38,514 nucleotides of DNA from an uncultured Saccharospirillaceae bacterium (GTDB taxonomy: Bacteria; Pseudomonadota; Gammaproteobacteria; Pseudomonadales; Natronospirillaceae): the NCBI GenBank assembly GCA_913063165.1, contig CAJXZL010000022.1, positions 1 to 38,514 on the forward strand, given 5' to 3'. Positions 18,075 to 25,738 of the stretch are shown piece after piece (the stretch's first letter is position 1; every line of letters starts with the position of its first letter). The position numbers and the translations under genes were made by a program. The notes below the pieces were generated by a model that saw only the letters and a program-made list of their open reading frames with translations, had not been told where the DNA came from and did not search any database.

Positions 18075-19018
18075 TTGGTTTTTTCGTTGAGTACCTGAAG
18101 AGGATCAACTGTGAGGGTGCGTTCTGGCGCTGCACCGTCAAATGCGGGATCCAGTGCAACACCATCAATAACCGGTAACATCCAGTTTGTGGTGGGAATG
18201 ACTGCTTGCGCTTCGGGTGAAATCAAAAAGCTGAGGAATTGCGATGCCAACGCGGGTTGCTGAGATTGGGCGCTGATCGCAGCCACTTCAATCTGCGCAA
18301 TATGCCCCGCGGAGAAGGGCGCAGCCGCATAGCGCTGATCGGATTCAGCCAGAATGTGGTATGCCGGTGAGGTGGTGTAGCTCAGCACATAATCGGCACC
18401 ACCGTTCAGAAACAGGCTATAGCCTTCCCACCAACCTTGCGACACGGTTTCAGTCAAAGGTGCCAAACCTTTCCAGATGTGATTGGCGCTGTCTGGATAG
18501 AGTTGGTTGATCCATACCATCAAACCGAAACCCGGTGTGCTGGTGCGCGGGTCCTGATAAATGATGCGGGCATCGGAGGCGATCAATGATTCAAAACTGG
18601 TGGCCGGTGTGGTGATGCGGGTGGTGTCGTATACCCAAGCAAAGTAGCCGTAGTCGAAGGGTACGAACTCAGCATCCGTCCATTCAAGGTGCGCGCTCAC
18701 TGCCGAGGTATCCACGCCATGCGGTTGCACCAATTGTTCACGTTTTGCTTGTTCTAAAATAAGGTTGTCCAGACCCAATAACACGTCTGCTTGGGTTTTT
18801 TTGCCTTCCAGTCTCAAACGGTTCAGCATGGCCACACCGTCAGCACTGCCGACAAAGTTCAGATCGCAATCACATTGGGCCTCAAATAGGGTTTCAAGCT
18901 GAGGACCAGGGCCCCACTCACTGACAAAGGAGTCATAGGTATATACAGTAAGGGTCTGTGCGACACTCACGGGCACGATCAGGGCCGATAGCCATGCGAG
19001 TTGACGTAACGAAATCAT
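18038..19018 (-). CDS. thiB: Periplasmic thiamine-binding protein
   Basis: The 326-aa extracytoplasmic solute-binding protein delivers thiamine, its monophosphate or TPP to ThiPQ. A signal peptide (1-20) ends in VSVA before QTLTVYTYDSF, which matches the start of mature E. coli ThiB (LTVYTYDSF). Further family features are WGPGPQLETLFEAQCDCDL and VLLGLDNL. The ATG at 19018 is chosen over the longer frame from 19093, because GAGGAG sits 9 nt upstream, the signal peptide begins correctly, and the longer frame would run into the riboswitch. CCTCC and CCTC stretches between the riboswitch and the start can pair with the GAGGAG, suggesting control at translation initiation. Confidence 0.95.
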   Translation of the reverse strand: MISLRQLAWLSALIVPVSVAQTLTVYTYDSFVSEWGPGPQLETLFEAQCDCDLNFVGSADGVAMLNRLRLEGKKTQADVLLGLDNLILEQAKREQLVQPHGVDTSAVSAHLEWTDAEFVPFDYGYFAWVYDTTRITTPATSFESLIASDARIIYQDPRTSTPGFGLMVWINQLYPDSANHIWKGLAPLTETVSQGWWEGYSLFLNGGADYVLSYTTSPAYHILAESDQRYAAAPFSAGHIAQIEVAAISAQSQQPALASQFLSFLISPEAQAVIPTTNWMLPVIDGVALDPAFDGAAPERTLTVDPLQVLNEKTNWIRAWRSAVAQ

Positions 19019-19091
19019 GATGTGATGCTCCTCAAATAATGCAAAGAGGCGCGAAATGGAGGCAGGATTGAAACACTTACAGAGTACGCCC

Positions 19092-19173
19092 ATTTCCTAC
19101 GCCAGTATTAGCTGGTTCAGGTTCTACGGGTACGTTCTCAGCCTTCTGTGGTTCACAGTTATCAAGGCACCCC
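19092..19173 (-). ncRNA. TPP riboswitch (THI box)
   Basis: Read on the minus strand, the order of conserved blocks is GGGGTGCC (19173-19166), a hairpin, GGCTGAGA (about 19142-19135), ACCC, GAACCTGA, and CTGGCGTAGGAAA at the end (about 19104-19092). This is the standard order of the thiamine pyrophosphate aptamer, including the GCUGAGA pyrimidine-sensing element and the second helix that binds the diphosphate. It lies 74 nt upstream of thiB. The segment between holds anti-Shine-Dalgarno candidates and no T-run terminator, so I infer regulation of translation start rather than transcription termination. Confidence 0.95.
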
Positions 19174-19174
19174 G

Positions 19175-19948
19175 ATGAGACAGAGCGGAGTTTACGTCAA
19201 TTTGACGCCATCTGAAAGGATCGCGCAGATAAAGTCGCCTGCGTTGCATCGGGTGCACTGGCAGCCGCTAACGACCACTGGCACCAGCAATGCGCTGCTG
19301 CGCGGCGTGTGGCAGAATCAGGCAGTGATTGTGCGGCTCAATGCATCAGGGGTACTTACCTTTGGCGTCGACCGACAACGCGAGGCCGCGGTGTTGTCTC
19401 AGATACAGGGGCAGCCTTGGGCGCCCCACATTCTGGCGAATGCACCGGACGATGGTTGGATGTTGATGGCGGATTATGGTGACCACCGTCCACAGGCTGC
19501 GCTTATACCCTGGCATGCACTGTTACTGGCCTGCCAACAGATCACGACCGTGCCCCGTCTTGACTATACCCTGTTGATTGCCGCCTATGCCGAGGCGCTG
19601 CCGAACACCCCAATGACCCAGAAATTGATCCGACAGATGACCGATACCCTGGCCGCATTGCCTGATCACTACCGCTGCTTGGTACACCATGATCTACACC
19701 CGGGCAATCTGGTCGGTACGACAGAGGATTGGCGGGTCATTGATTGGGAATATGCAGGATTGGGATGTCCTTGGTTGGACATTGCAGCCGTGCAACAACA
19801 GGGCTCTATGCCCATTGATATTGTCGCAACATTGCCAGTGGCAGCGGGTTATCGCACCGATCAGTTGGTAGAGATTCTGGGTCACGCACACCAGATGAAT
19901 AAGCTACTTGAACAGGCTTGGTTAACGGTCAGAAAGGATGAAGGGTAG
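19175..19948 (+). CDS. APH/choline-kinase-family phosphotransferase, thiamine kinase-like or sugar kinase
   Basis: A 257-aa protein kinase-like small-molecule kinase. The catalytic loop is LVHHDLHPGNLV and the metal-binding motif is VIDWEYAG, as in E. coli thiamine kinase ThiK (274 aa), which shares the IDWEYAG motif. The N-lobe nucleotide-binding region is weak (ALLRGVWQNQAVIVRL). Context gives two readings. Divergence from a TPP riboswitch and thiBPQ favours thiamine kinase. Proximity to mtnA and a class II aldolase allows a 5-methylthioribose or 5-deoxyribose kinase, which belongs to the same superfamily but is usually longer (about 400 aa). ATG at 19175 is chosen because AAGG lies 7 nt upstream; the frame is open from 19148. 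Its start is 2 nt from the riboswitch edge. Confidence 0.82.
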   Translation: MRQSGVYVNLTPSERIAQIKSPALHRVHWQPLTTTGTSNALLRGVWQNQAVIVRLNASGVLTFGVDRQREAAVLSQIQGQPWAPHILANAPDDGWMLMADYGDHRPQAALIPWHALLLACQQITTVPRLDYTLLIAAYAEALPNTPMTQKLIRQMTDTLAALPDHYRCLVHHDLHPGNLVGTTEDWRVIDWEYAGLGCPWLDIAAVQQQGSMPIDIVATLPVAAGYRTDQLVEILGHAHQMNKLLEQAWLTVRKDEG

Positions 19949-20034
19949 GCAATAAACAGGCCGGAAAAAAGGAAAGCTAACCGCGCGGAGAACGGACGAA
20001 TCACAGGCGAACAACTGGCGAACAACGTGCATAA

Positions 20035-20058
20035 AAAAACCCGCACAGGCGGGTTTTT
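20035..20058. terminator. Bidirectional rho-independent terminator
   Basis: CCCGC (20040-20044) pairs with GCGGG (20049-20053) around an ACAG loop, flanked by five A residues and five T residues, so the stem extends and works on both strands. It sits between the convergent kinase gene and scoB. The surrounding gap 19949-20088 holds nothing else I can support. Confidence 0.92.
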
Positions 20059-20088
20059 AAACAGCATCACACGGATGCGACATCACAT

Positions 20089-20748
20089 TTAGGCGAAGGT
20101 CATTTCTGGAACATAATCCGGCACGATCAAATTACCAGCAGTCTTTTCAATGATTTCTTCAACAGTGACACCCGGCGCGCGCTCTTTTAGCACAAAACAG
20201 CCGTCTTCAATTTCTAAATAAGCCAAATCAGTGACGACTTTTTTAATGCAGCCTGCGCCTGTTAACGGCAGTGTGCAGGCAGGCAGAAGCTTCGACTCGC
20301 CATGTTTTGATGCGTGGGTCATGCAGACGATAATGTTGTCGGCACCGGCCACCAAATCCATTGCGCCACCCATACCTTTAATCAGCTTGCCTGGAATCAT
20401 CCACGACGCAATGTTGCCATGAACGTCCACTTCAAAAGCACCTAAAACCGTAAGGTCGACGTGGCCACCGCGAATCATTGCAAAGGATTCTGCAGACGAA
20501 AAGATCGACGCGCCCGTTGCGGCGGTCACTGTCTGCTTGCCTGCATTGATCATGTCGGCGTCAATGGTTTCTTCAGTAGGGAAGGGGCCCATGCCTAACA
20601 GGCCATTTTCAGACTGCAGCATCACTTCGATACCATCGGGTACGTAGTTGGCCACTAGCGTGGGGATGCCAATACCCAAGTTGACGTAGAAACCGTCTTT
20701 CAACTCTTGGGCAATACGCATTGCAATTTGTTCTCGAGAAAGTGCCAT
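20089..20748 (-). CDS. scoB: 3-oxoacid CoA-transferase subunit B
   Basis: Beta subunit of succinyl-CoA:3-ketoacid CoA-transferase, which activates acetoacetate to acetoacetyl-CoA with succinyl-CoA as donor. The 219 aa carry the N-terminal VNLGIGIPTLVANY and the catalytic glutamate in SENGLLGMGP, the residue that forms the enzyme-CoA thioester. GGHVDLTVLGAFEVD and the end motif NLIVPDYVPEM are also typical. The ATG at 20748 is chosen because AAAGGA lies 6 nt upstream and MALSREQIAMRIA is the usual start; the frame is open further to 20874. It follows scoA after 73 nt and ends at a bidirectional terminator. Confidence 0.95.
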   Translation of the reverse strand: MALSREQIAMRIAQELKDGFYVNLGIGIPTLVANYVPDGIEVMLQSENGLLGMGPFPTEETIDADMINAGKQTVTAATGASIFSSAESFAMIRGGHVDLTVLGAFEVDVHGNIASWMIPGKLIKGMGGAMDLVAGADNIIVCMTHASKHGESKLLPACTLPLTGAGCIKKVVTDLAYLEIEDGCFVLKERAPGVTVEEIIEKTAGNLIVPDYVPEMTFA

Positions 20749-20821
20749 GTTAATTCCTTTAATCTCGGTTCTGCAGCCAATCAGGGGGCTACAGCAACAC
20801 AATAATGGGTTTAAAAAGCCA

Positions 20822-21523
20822 TTAGCCTTGGCTGAGCGTGCGCTGTTCGATGCGCTTCTCAAAGGTGCCAACAATCACGCGGTCAACATAGATACCAGGG
20901 GTATGAATGTGCGCGGGGTCTAGTGCGCCGGGCTCGACAATTTCTTCAACCTCAACCACGGTGATTTTGCCTGCAGTGGCAATCATAGGGTTAAAGTTTT
21001 GCGCGGTATGGCGATAAACCACATTGCCATAACGGTCGGCTTTCCAACCTTTAACAATGGCGAAGTCACCGGTAATCGACGGCTCTAAAATATAAGATTT
21101 GCCATTAAATTCACGTACTTCTTTGCCCTCGGCTACGGGTGTACCAAAGCCTGTGGCGGTAAAAAAGGCTGGGATGCCAGCACCGCCGGCGCGTAGCTTT
21201 TCAGCCAAGGTACCTTGGGGGGTGAGCTCAACGTCCAACTCGCCTGCCAACAGCTGTTTTTCAAACAGGGCGTTTTCACCCACATAGGATGACACCATCT
21301 TCTTGATTTGGCGGTCTTCCAACAACACGCCCAAGCCAAAGCCGTCAACACCACAGTTGTTTGACACCACAGTTAGGTCGCGTGTGCCCATTTTTTTAAT
21401 TTGGGTGATCAAATTTTCTGGAATACCGCAGAGGCCAAAGCCACCTGCCAATACGGTCATGCCATCTTCAAGACCTGCCATGGCCTCTTCATAGCTATGA
21501 ACCACTTTATCAAAACCGGACAT
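20822..21523 (-). CDS. scoA: 3-oxoacid CoA-transferase subunit A
   Basis: Alpha subunit partner of ScoB. The 233 aa begin with [13 protein letters not shown] and include the family motif [15 protein letters not shown] near residue 26, the [12 protein letters not shown] stretch, and [19 protein letters not shown]. The ATG at 21523 follows AAAGGG at 7 nt. A 73-nt gap to scoB contains no terminator I can see. The pair is divergent from a LysR-type regulator, the usual arrangement for an inducible short-chain ketoacid utilisation operon (acetoacetate or 3-hydroxybutyrate use). Confidence 0.95.
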   Translation of the reverse strand: MSGFDKVVHSYEEAMAGLEDGMTVLAGGFGLCGIPENLITQIKKMGTRDLTVVSNNCGVDGFGLGVLLEDRQIKKMVSSYVGENALFEKQLLAGELDVELTPQGTLAEKLRAGGAGIPAFFTATGFGTPVAEGKEVREFNGKSYILEPSITGDFAIVKGWKADRYGNVVYRHTAQNFNPMIATAGKITVVEVEEIVEPGALDPAHIHTPGIYVDRVIVGTFEKRIEQRTLSQG

Positions 21524-21550
21524 ATTCGTTCCCTTTCCAAGGTGAGAGTG

Positions 21551-21579
21551 TTGCAGAGTCTGCTATGGATGCTTATATT
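21551..21579 (+). promoter_or_regulatory. Probable sigma70 promoter of the LysR gene
   Basis: TTGCAG (21551-21556) and TATATT (21574-21579) are separated by 17 nt. The -10 matches five of six consensus positions, the -35 only three. Predicted start of transcription is near 21586, inside the inverted repeats at 21581-21605, which would let a bound regulator repress its own gene. Confidence 0.45.
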
Positions 21580-21580
21580 T

Positions 21581-21605
21581 ATCAATTAGATTAAATTGAT
21601 CAATT
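21581..21605. promoter_or_regulatory. Likely LysR operator: three ATCAATT half-sites
   Basis: ATCAATT (21581-21587) and AATTGAT (21594-21600) form an inverted repeat with a 6-nt gap, and a third half-site ATCAATT (21599-21605) makes a second, gapless palindrome AATTGATCAATT (21594-21605). The first pair fits the T-N11-A architecture of LysR-type recognition sites. It sits between lysR and scoA, just upstream of a TTGATA that may be the -35 of the scoA promoter, so activation of scoAB is plausible. Confidence 0.6.
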
Positions 21606-21619
21606 AATAGGTTTTTTAA

Positions 21620-22513
21620 ATGAATGTAACCCACAAGCAATTGAAAGCATTTGTGGCCGTTGGACGGTCTTTGAGCTTCGCCGATGCGGGCGCTTCGATC
21701 CACCTGTCTCAGCCAGCCCTCAGCATTACCATTAAAAACCTAGAAGAAGCCGTGGGCGGCTTGTTGCTGTCGCGTACTACCCGAGCAGTCGCCCTGACGC
21801 CAGAAGGCGAGGCATTTTTCCCGGTCGCCAAGCGGCTACTGGCTGACTGGGACAATGCAGTAGAAGCCCTGCACCACCGTTTCTTATTACACCGCGACCA
21901 TGTAGCAATTGCTGCCATGCCGTCGTTTGCCTGCAACCTGCTGCCGCGATATATCCAGCAGTTTAAAGCTGACCATGGCGAGATTGGCGTCACCGTGCAT
22001 GACGTGATAGCCGAGGATGTTGTGGCGCTGGTGCGCAGCGGTCGGGTTGAGCTGGGGGTGTGCTTTGAGCCCAATGATGCTGAAAACCTGCAATTCCATA
22101 CCCTGTTCGACGATGAATTTGTCGCGGTACTACCGGCGGAGATGGCGACGCATTTGCCCGAGGTGTTAACCTGGCGTGATCTGATTCAAAATGACTTTAT
22201 CCTGCTACAGCGCCCCTCTGGGATCCGATTGTTTCTTGAGCAGCATTTGGAACAACACAGTATTCATCTTCCCACCCGCTATGAAGCCCACCAGCTCGCA
22301 ACCATTGGCCGTATGGTGGCTTCTGGCTTGGGCGTCAGTGTTGTCCCTGCCCTGTGTCGCCAACAAATGGAAGAAATGGGTGCGCTGTGCCGCCCTGTTG
22401 TGGGTCCTGCGGTAAGTCGAAAGGTGGGGATATTGACCAGAACTGGCCATCCCTTGTCGGAAGCAGCGTCAGCCTTGAATGGCTGTTTACGCGGGATGAG
22501 CAAGGCGCCATGA
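21620..22513 (+). CDS. LysR-family transcriptional regulator
   Basis: A 297-aa LysR regulator. The winged helix-turn-helix occupies residues 1-60 (QLKAFVAVGRSLSFADAG, then LSQPALSITIKNLEEAVG) and the effector-binding domain about 90-295. Divergent orientation with 96 nt separating it from scoA, and inverted repeats between, make scoA-scoB the likely target with a ketoacid or CoA-related coinducer; that is inference. The start ATG at 21620 has a TAGG about 9 nt upstream. Base composition is like its neighbours. Confidence 0.92.
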   Translation: MNVTHKQLKAFVAVGRSLSFADAGASIHLSQPALSITIKNLEEAVGGLLLSRTTRAVALTPEGEAFFPVAKRLLADWDNAVEALHHRFLLHRDHVAIAAMPSFACNLLPRYIQQFKADHGEIGVTVHDVIAEDVVALVRSGRVELGVCFEPNDAENLQFHTLFDDEFVAVLPAEMATHLPEVLTWRDLIQNDFILLQRPSGIRLFLEQHLEQHSIHLPTRYEAHQLATIGRMVASGLGVSVVPALCRQQMEEMGALCRPVVGPAVSRKVGILTRTGHPLSEAASALNGCLRGMSKAP

Positions 22514-22598
22514 GGATAAAAACATGCGGATAGAACGCTCACGGCAGGGCAAAGCAATTTCAGAAACTCAGATACCCACACCCATTAAGGCAGGACCT

Positions 22599-22994
22599 AT
22601 GGACGCTATCGAAAAATTGGAACGCTTTTTCGCTGCAATCGATCGCAACGATATGGATGCGATCACCACAGACTTTTCGCCAGACATTGTTCGTGTAGAA
22701 CCAGAAGACTTTCCAACTGCAGGTACCTATCGTGGCGTGGCAGCTGTTCAGGCCCATGTGAAAAAGGGGCGTGAGAGTTGGGCAGAGGGTACTTGTACCC
22801 CAGAAAAATACCTGGCCAATGGCAACAAGGTTGTTGTGTACCTGCACGCGTGGGTGCGCTTAAAGGATTCTAGTGAATGGATCGGTGGCCAATTTGCCGA
22901 TGGTTTTGTGTTTTGCGATGGCAAGATCACAGAATACCTGTCATTCGGAGAACGGGTTGACGCCTTGGCATGGGCCGATATTGACCCTGAGTAG
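22599..22994 (+). CDS. SnoaL/NTF2-like small protein
   Basis: A 131-aa protein with the cone-fold pattern of NTF2/SnoaL-like proteins: an N-terminal helix (MDAIEKLERFFAAIDRNDMDA), then FSPDIVRVEPEDFPTAGTYRG, a central VVVYLHAWV strand, GGQFADGFVFCDGKI and an ending with EYLSFGERVDAL. The family covers polyketide cyclases, isomerases and many unassigned proteins; no catalytic role can be named. ATG at 22599 is chosen over an upstream start at 22524 because the upstream residues do not look like the domain and AAGG and AGGA precede 22599. The gap from lysR is 85 nt, so cotranscription is possible. Confidence 0.75.
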   Translation: MDAIEKLERFFAAIDRNDMDAITTDFSPDIVRVEPEDFPTAGTYRGVAAVQAHVKKGRESWAEGTCTPEKYLANGNKVVVYLHAWVRLKDSSEWIGGQFADGFVFCDGKITEYLSFGERVDALAWADIDPE

Positions 22995-23080
22995 CCTATT
23001 GAATCTGCAGTGACAGTACACGGAACGATGTCAGATGAAGCCTGCCGGTAGGCGAGCACTTTGGTCATTGGGGTCAACCT

Positions 23081-23159
23081 CATGAGCGCCATGAGCGCCA
23101 TCAGGGTTCAGGTCATGGTCAGTGGACAGAGGTCAGTGGACAGAGGTCAGTGGGCTAAG
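23081..23159. repeat. Short tandem repeats; possible relic of a permease 3' end
   Basis: Two nested arrays occupy this gap. CATGAGCGC occurs twice in tandem (23081-23098). A 14-mer GGTCAGTGGACAGA occurs 2.6 times (23117-23153). Removing two 14-nt units joins AGGTCATGGTCAGTGG to GCTAAG, giving a 22-mer that is identical to 26480-26501, inside the AEC permease gene and in the same orientation. I read this as a decayed fragment of a related gene with later tandem expansion. The rest of 22995-23202 holds nothing else I can support. Confidence 0.6.
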
Positions 23160-23202
23160 GAATGCCGGCAGGCTGCACCCACAGGCTGCCTCGCGTGAAA
23201 TG

Positions 23203-23937
23203 CTAACGCCTACCGCGCAGTTCATACAGGCTTAAACTGACGGCGGTGGCCACATTCAAAGACTCAATAGCGCCGCTGCCGGGTATGGTAAATGCGGAGC
23301 TGCCAGTCAATTCAAGCAGTTCTTTTGGAACCCCTCTGGCCTCATTGCCAAACACATAGCAATCAAAATCGGCGAAACTGGGGTCGCTAATGGCACGGCC
23401 ATCCATGTCCAAATAGGCGAACTGTGAATACCGCTCAATAATATCGGTTTGACTGACGTTCTGTTCTATCGGCACGTGAAAAATTGAACCCATACTGGCC
23501 CGAACGACCTTTGGGTTGTAGGGGTCGACACTCCCCGGGCTGAGCAGGCATTTTACGCCGCCAAACCAAGCCAAGCTTCGCAATATTGTCCCCAGATTGC
23601 CGGGGTCTTGGATTTCGTGCAAATAGACGGCTTTTTGAATGCCTTTTATCTGATTAAGCGGCTGTAAAGCAGACATGGCAACGACAGCCAGAATGCCTTG
23701 CGGTGTTTTGGTATCCGCTATTTGGGCCATCTGTTTGACGCTAATTTCTGTTTTGATCAGGGGTGTCTGCCAATCCCGATAGGCTTCAGTGACCAATAGT
23801 TGCGCCTGAGCCAGTTGTGGCAGTGTCGCAAGCGCCGCCTGCAATTCGAGAATCAGATGTTCACCTTCGACTAAGAAGACACCAAATTCTTGACGGTATT
23901 TTTTTAGGTGTAATTTCTTAATCTGTTCAAGGTTCAT
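23203..23937 (-). CDS. TrmH/SpoU-family SPOUT RNA 2'-O-methyltransferase
   Basis: A 244-aa RNA methyltransferase of the SPOUT class. Residues 1-90 are the RNA-substrate-binding domain (VFLVEGEHLI). The catalytic domain has motif 1 DPGNLGTILRS (111-121, with Asn114 and Arg120), motif 2 VFGNEARGVP (195-204, Asn198, Glu199) and motif 3 IPGSGAIESLNVATAVSL (Ser226-Asn228), which forms the S-adenosylmethionine trefoil knot. The target nucleotide and RNA (rRNA or tRNA) cannot be assigned. Its start ATG overlaps the stop of the upstream FAD protein by 4 nt (ATGA), so the two are translated together. Confidence 0.92.
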   Translation of the reverse strand: MNLEQIKKLHLKKYRQEFGVFLVEGEHLILELQAALATLPQLAQAQLLVTEAYRDWQTPLIKTEISVKQMAQIADTKTPQGILAVVAMSALQPLNQIKGIQKAVYLHEIQDPGNLGTILRSLAWFGGVKCLLSPGSVDPYNPKVVRASMGSIFHVPIEQNVSQTDIIERYSQFAYLDMDGRAISDPSFADFDCYVFGNEARGVPKELLELTGSSAFTIPGSGAIESLNVATAVSLSLYELRGRR

Positions 23938-25559
23938 TGGGTCGATTCCAACTGGCTGAGCATATCCAACGCGATGGCTTCGGCAATTTTTATCCCGTCG
24001 ATACCGGCAGACAGAATGCCGCCTGCATAGCCTGCGCCTTCCCCTCCTGGATAGAGCCCCTTGGTATTGATGCTTTGATAACTGTCGCGATCCCGCGTTA
24101 TCCGAATCGGTGACGATGTGCGGGTTTCAACACCAGTCAGCACCGCATCTGGACGGTCAAAATTCCGAATCTGTTTACCAAAGGCAGGCAGGGCCTCTCG
24201 TATGGCCTCAATGGCATAATCCGGTAAGGAAGGTGCCAAATCACAGAGGGTCACGCCTGGAGTATAGGAGGGTGCAACGGCGCCAAATGCGGTAGAAGGA
24301 CGGCCCTTGATAAAGTCGCCAACGAGTTGTGCAGGGGCACTGTAATCTTGGCCACCCAATTGGAATGCCCGTGATTCGAGATCTTCCTGCAAGGCAATGC
24401 CCGCCAAAGGATCGCCAGGAAAATCTTTCTCTGGATGGATGCCGACCACAATACCTGCGTTGGCATTGTGCTCATTACGGGAATATTGGCTCATGCCATT
24501 GGTCACCACCCGTCCGACATCAGAGGTCGCTGCCACGACGGTGCCACCCGGGCACATACAAAAGCTATAAACAGCGCGTCCATTTTTAGCGTGGTGAATG
24601 AGTTTGTAGTCAGCTGCCCCCAATTCGGGGTGGCCCGCATATTTGCCCAATCGAACCTGGTCAATTTGCGACTGTGGATGCTCTATACGAAAACCGATGG
24701 CAAATGGCTTGGCTTCAACATAAACCCCTTGTGCATGTAACGTTCTAAAGGTATCTCTGGCACTGTGACCCAATGCCAACACCACATGGCGACTGAGATA
24801 CTCTGTGCCGTCTGCGATTTTGACTCCCTGAATCTGCCCATCGGACAGGATAAAGTCGCTGACTTTGGATTCAAAATGCACCTCACCGCCCAAGGCTTTA
24901 ATTTCTTCGCGCATGGCGGCAACCACGCCCGTTAAACGGAATGTGCCAATATGGGGTTTGCTCACATAAATGATTTCTTCTGGCGCACCGGCTTTAATAA
25001 ATTCTTGCTTGACCTTACGGCCATAAAATTTCGGGTCTTTGACTTGGCTATAGAGTTTGCCATCGGAAAACAAACCGGCACCGCCTTCCCCAAACTGGAC
25101 GTTGGATTCAGGACTCAGCACGTTCTTGCGCCACAGCGCCCAGGTGTCTTTGGTGCGCGCCCTTACTTCTTTCCCGCGTTCCAAAACGATGGGTTTAAAA
25201 CCCATTTGTGCCAGCGTCAAGGCTGCGAAGAGGCCACAGGGTCCGAATCCAATAATAATGGGGCGTTCAGTGAGTCCAGCAGGCGCACTGGCAACGGTTT
25301 TATAGTCAAAGTCCGGTGATAGTCGAATGTTGCGGTCGTTTTCCAGTTGCTTGAGCAGCTGCTGTTCATTGTCGGTGGCGACATCAATGACATAACTAAA
25401 CAGGATGACCGTATTTTTCTTACGGGCATCATAGCTGCGCTTGAATACGGTGTGGTGTTGCAGCTGAGACGGCGTTATGTTCAGACGCTTAATGATGGCT
25501 TGACGCAACTGCTCCTCCGTGTGATCGAGGGGGAGTTGCAATTCATTTATTCGGATCAT
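23934..25559 (-). CDS. Predicted FAD-dependent dehydrogenase (COG2509 type)
   Basis: A 541-aa flavoprotein. Residues 1-90 form a small alpha-beta domain seen in this family (MIRINELQLPLDH). FAD-binding Rossmann fold follows at about 97-130 (PIIIGFGPCGLFAALTL), with VQFGEGGAGLFSDGKL downstream and a C-terminal FAD segment GLYPGGEGAGYAGGILSAGIDG near 510. Members are widely conserved yet uncharacterised. The ATG at 25559 is chosen because GGAG lies 9 nt upstream; the frame is open from a TTG at 25577. It is coupled by ATGA overlap to the SPOUT methyltransferase, which hints at a shared role such as RNA modification, but this is only context. Confidence 0.88.
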   Translation of the reverse strand: MIRINELQLPLDHTEEQLRQAIIKRLNITPSQLQHHTVFKRSYDARKKNTVILFSYVIDVATDNEQQLLKQLENDRNIRLSPDFDYKTVASAPAGLTERPIIIGFGPCGLFAALTLAQMGFKPIVLERGKEVRARTKDTWALWRKNVLSPESNVQFGEGGAGLFSDGKLYSQVKDPKFYGRKVKQEFIKAGAPEEIIYVSKPHIGTFRLTGVVAAMREEIKALGGEVHFESKVSDFILSDGQIQGVKIADGTEYLSRHVVLALGHSARDTFRTLHAQGVYVEAKPFAIGFRIEHPQSQIDQVRLGKYAGHPELGAADYKLIHHAKNGRAVYSFCMCPGGTVVAATSDVGRVVTNGMSQYSRNEHNANAGIVVGIHPEKDFPGDPLAGIALQEDLESRAFQLGGQDYSAPAQLVGDFIKGRPSTAFGAVAPSYTPGVTLCDLAPSLPDYAIEAIREALPAFGKQIRNFDRPDAVLTGVETRTSSPIRITRDRDSYQSINTKGLYPGGEGAGYAGGILSAGIDGIKIAEAIALDMLSQLESTQ

Positions 25560-25656
25560 TCGGCCAAGCTCCAGCAAAGGTTTACGCGATGCGGCATTGT
25601 ACCCTCTGAGGCTTTCGCTTGTCAGGCTCTCGGATCAGATTCTGTTGCCAGATTTT

Positions 25657-25685
25657 TTGCGACAATGACCAATGGAACGTACAAT
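25657..25685 (+). promoter_or_regulatory. Sigma70 promoter of rlmE
   Basis: TTGCGA (25657-25662) and TACAAT (25680-25685) are separated by exactly 17 nt, matching four and five of six consensus positions. The predicted start near 25692 gives a leader of about 45 nt. I looked for a sigma32 element because rlmE is heat-inducible in E. coli and found none here. Confidence 0.6.
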
Positions 25686-25738
25686 AGGTGCCTTTCTGGT
25701 CGTCAATCCGGTTTATCCGGCAAAGAGTTGTTTACCCC

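Noticed and set aside
22748-23101. Minus-strand frame of 117 codons overlapping the NTF2-like gene
   Set aside because: Most of it is antisense to a gene with better evidence; its first residues were used only as a hint for the decayed AEC segment.
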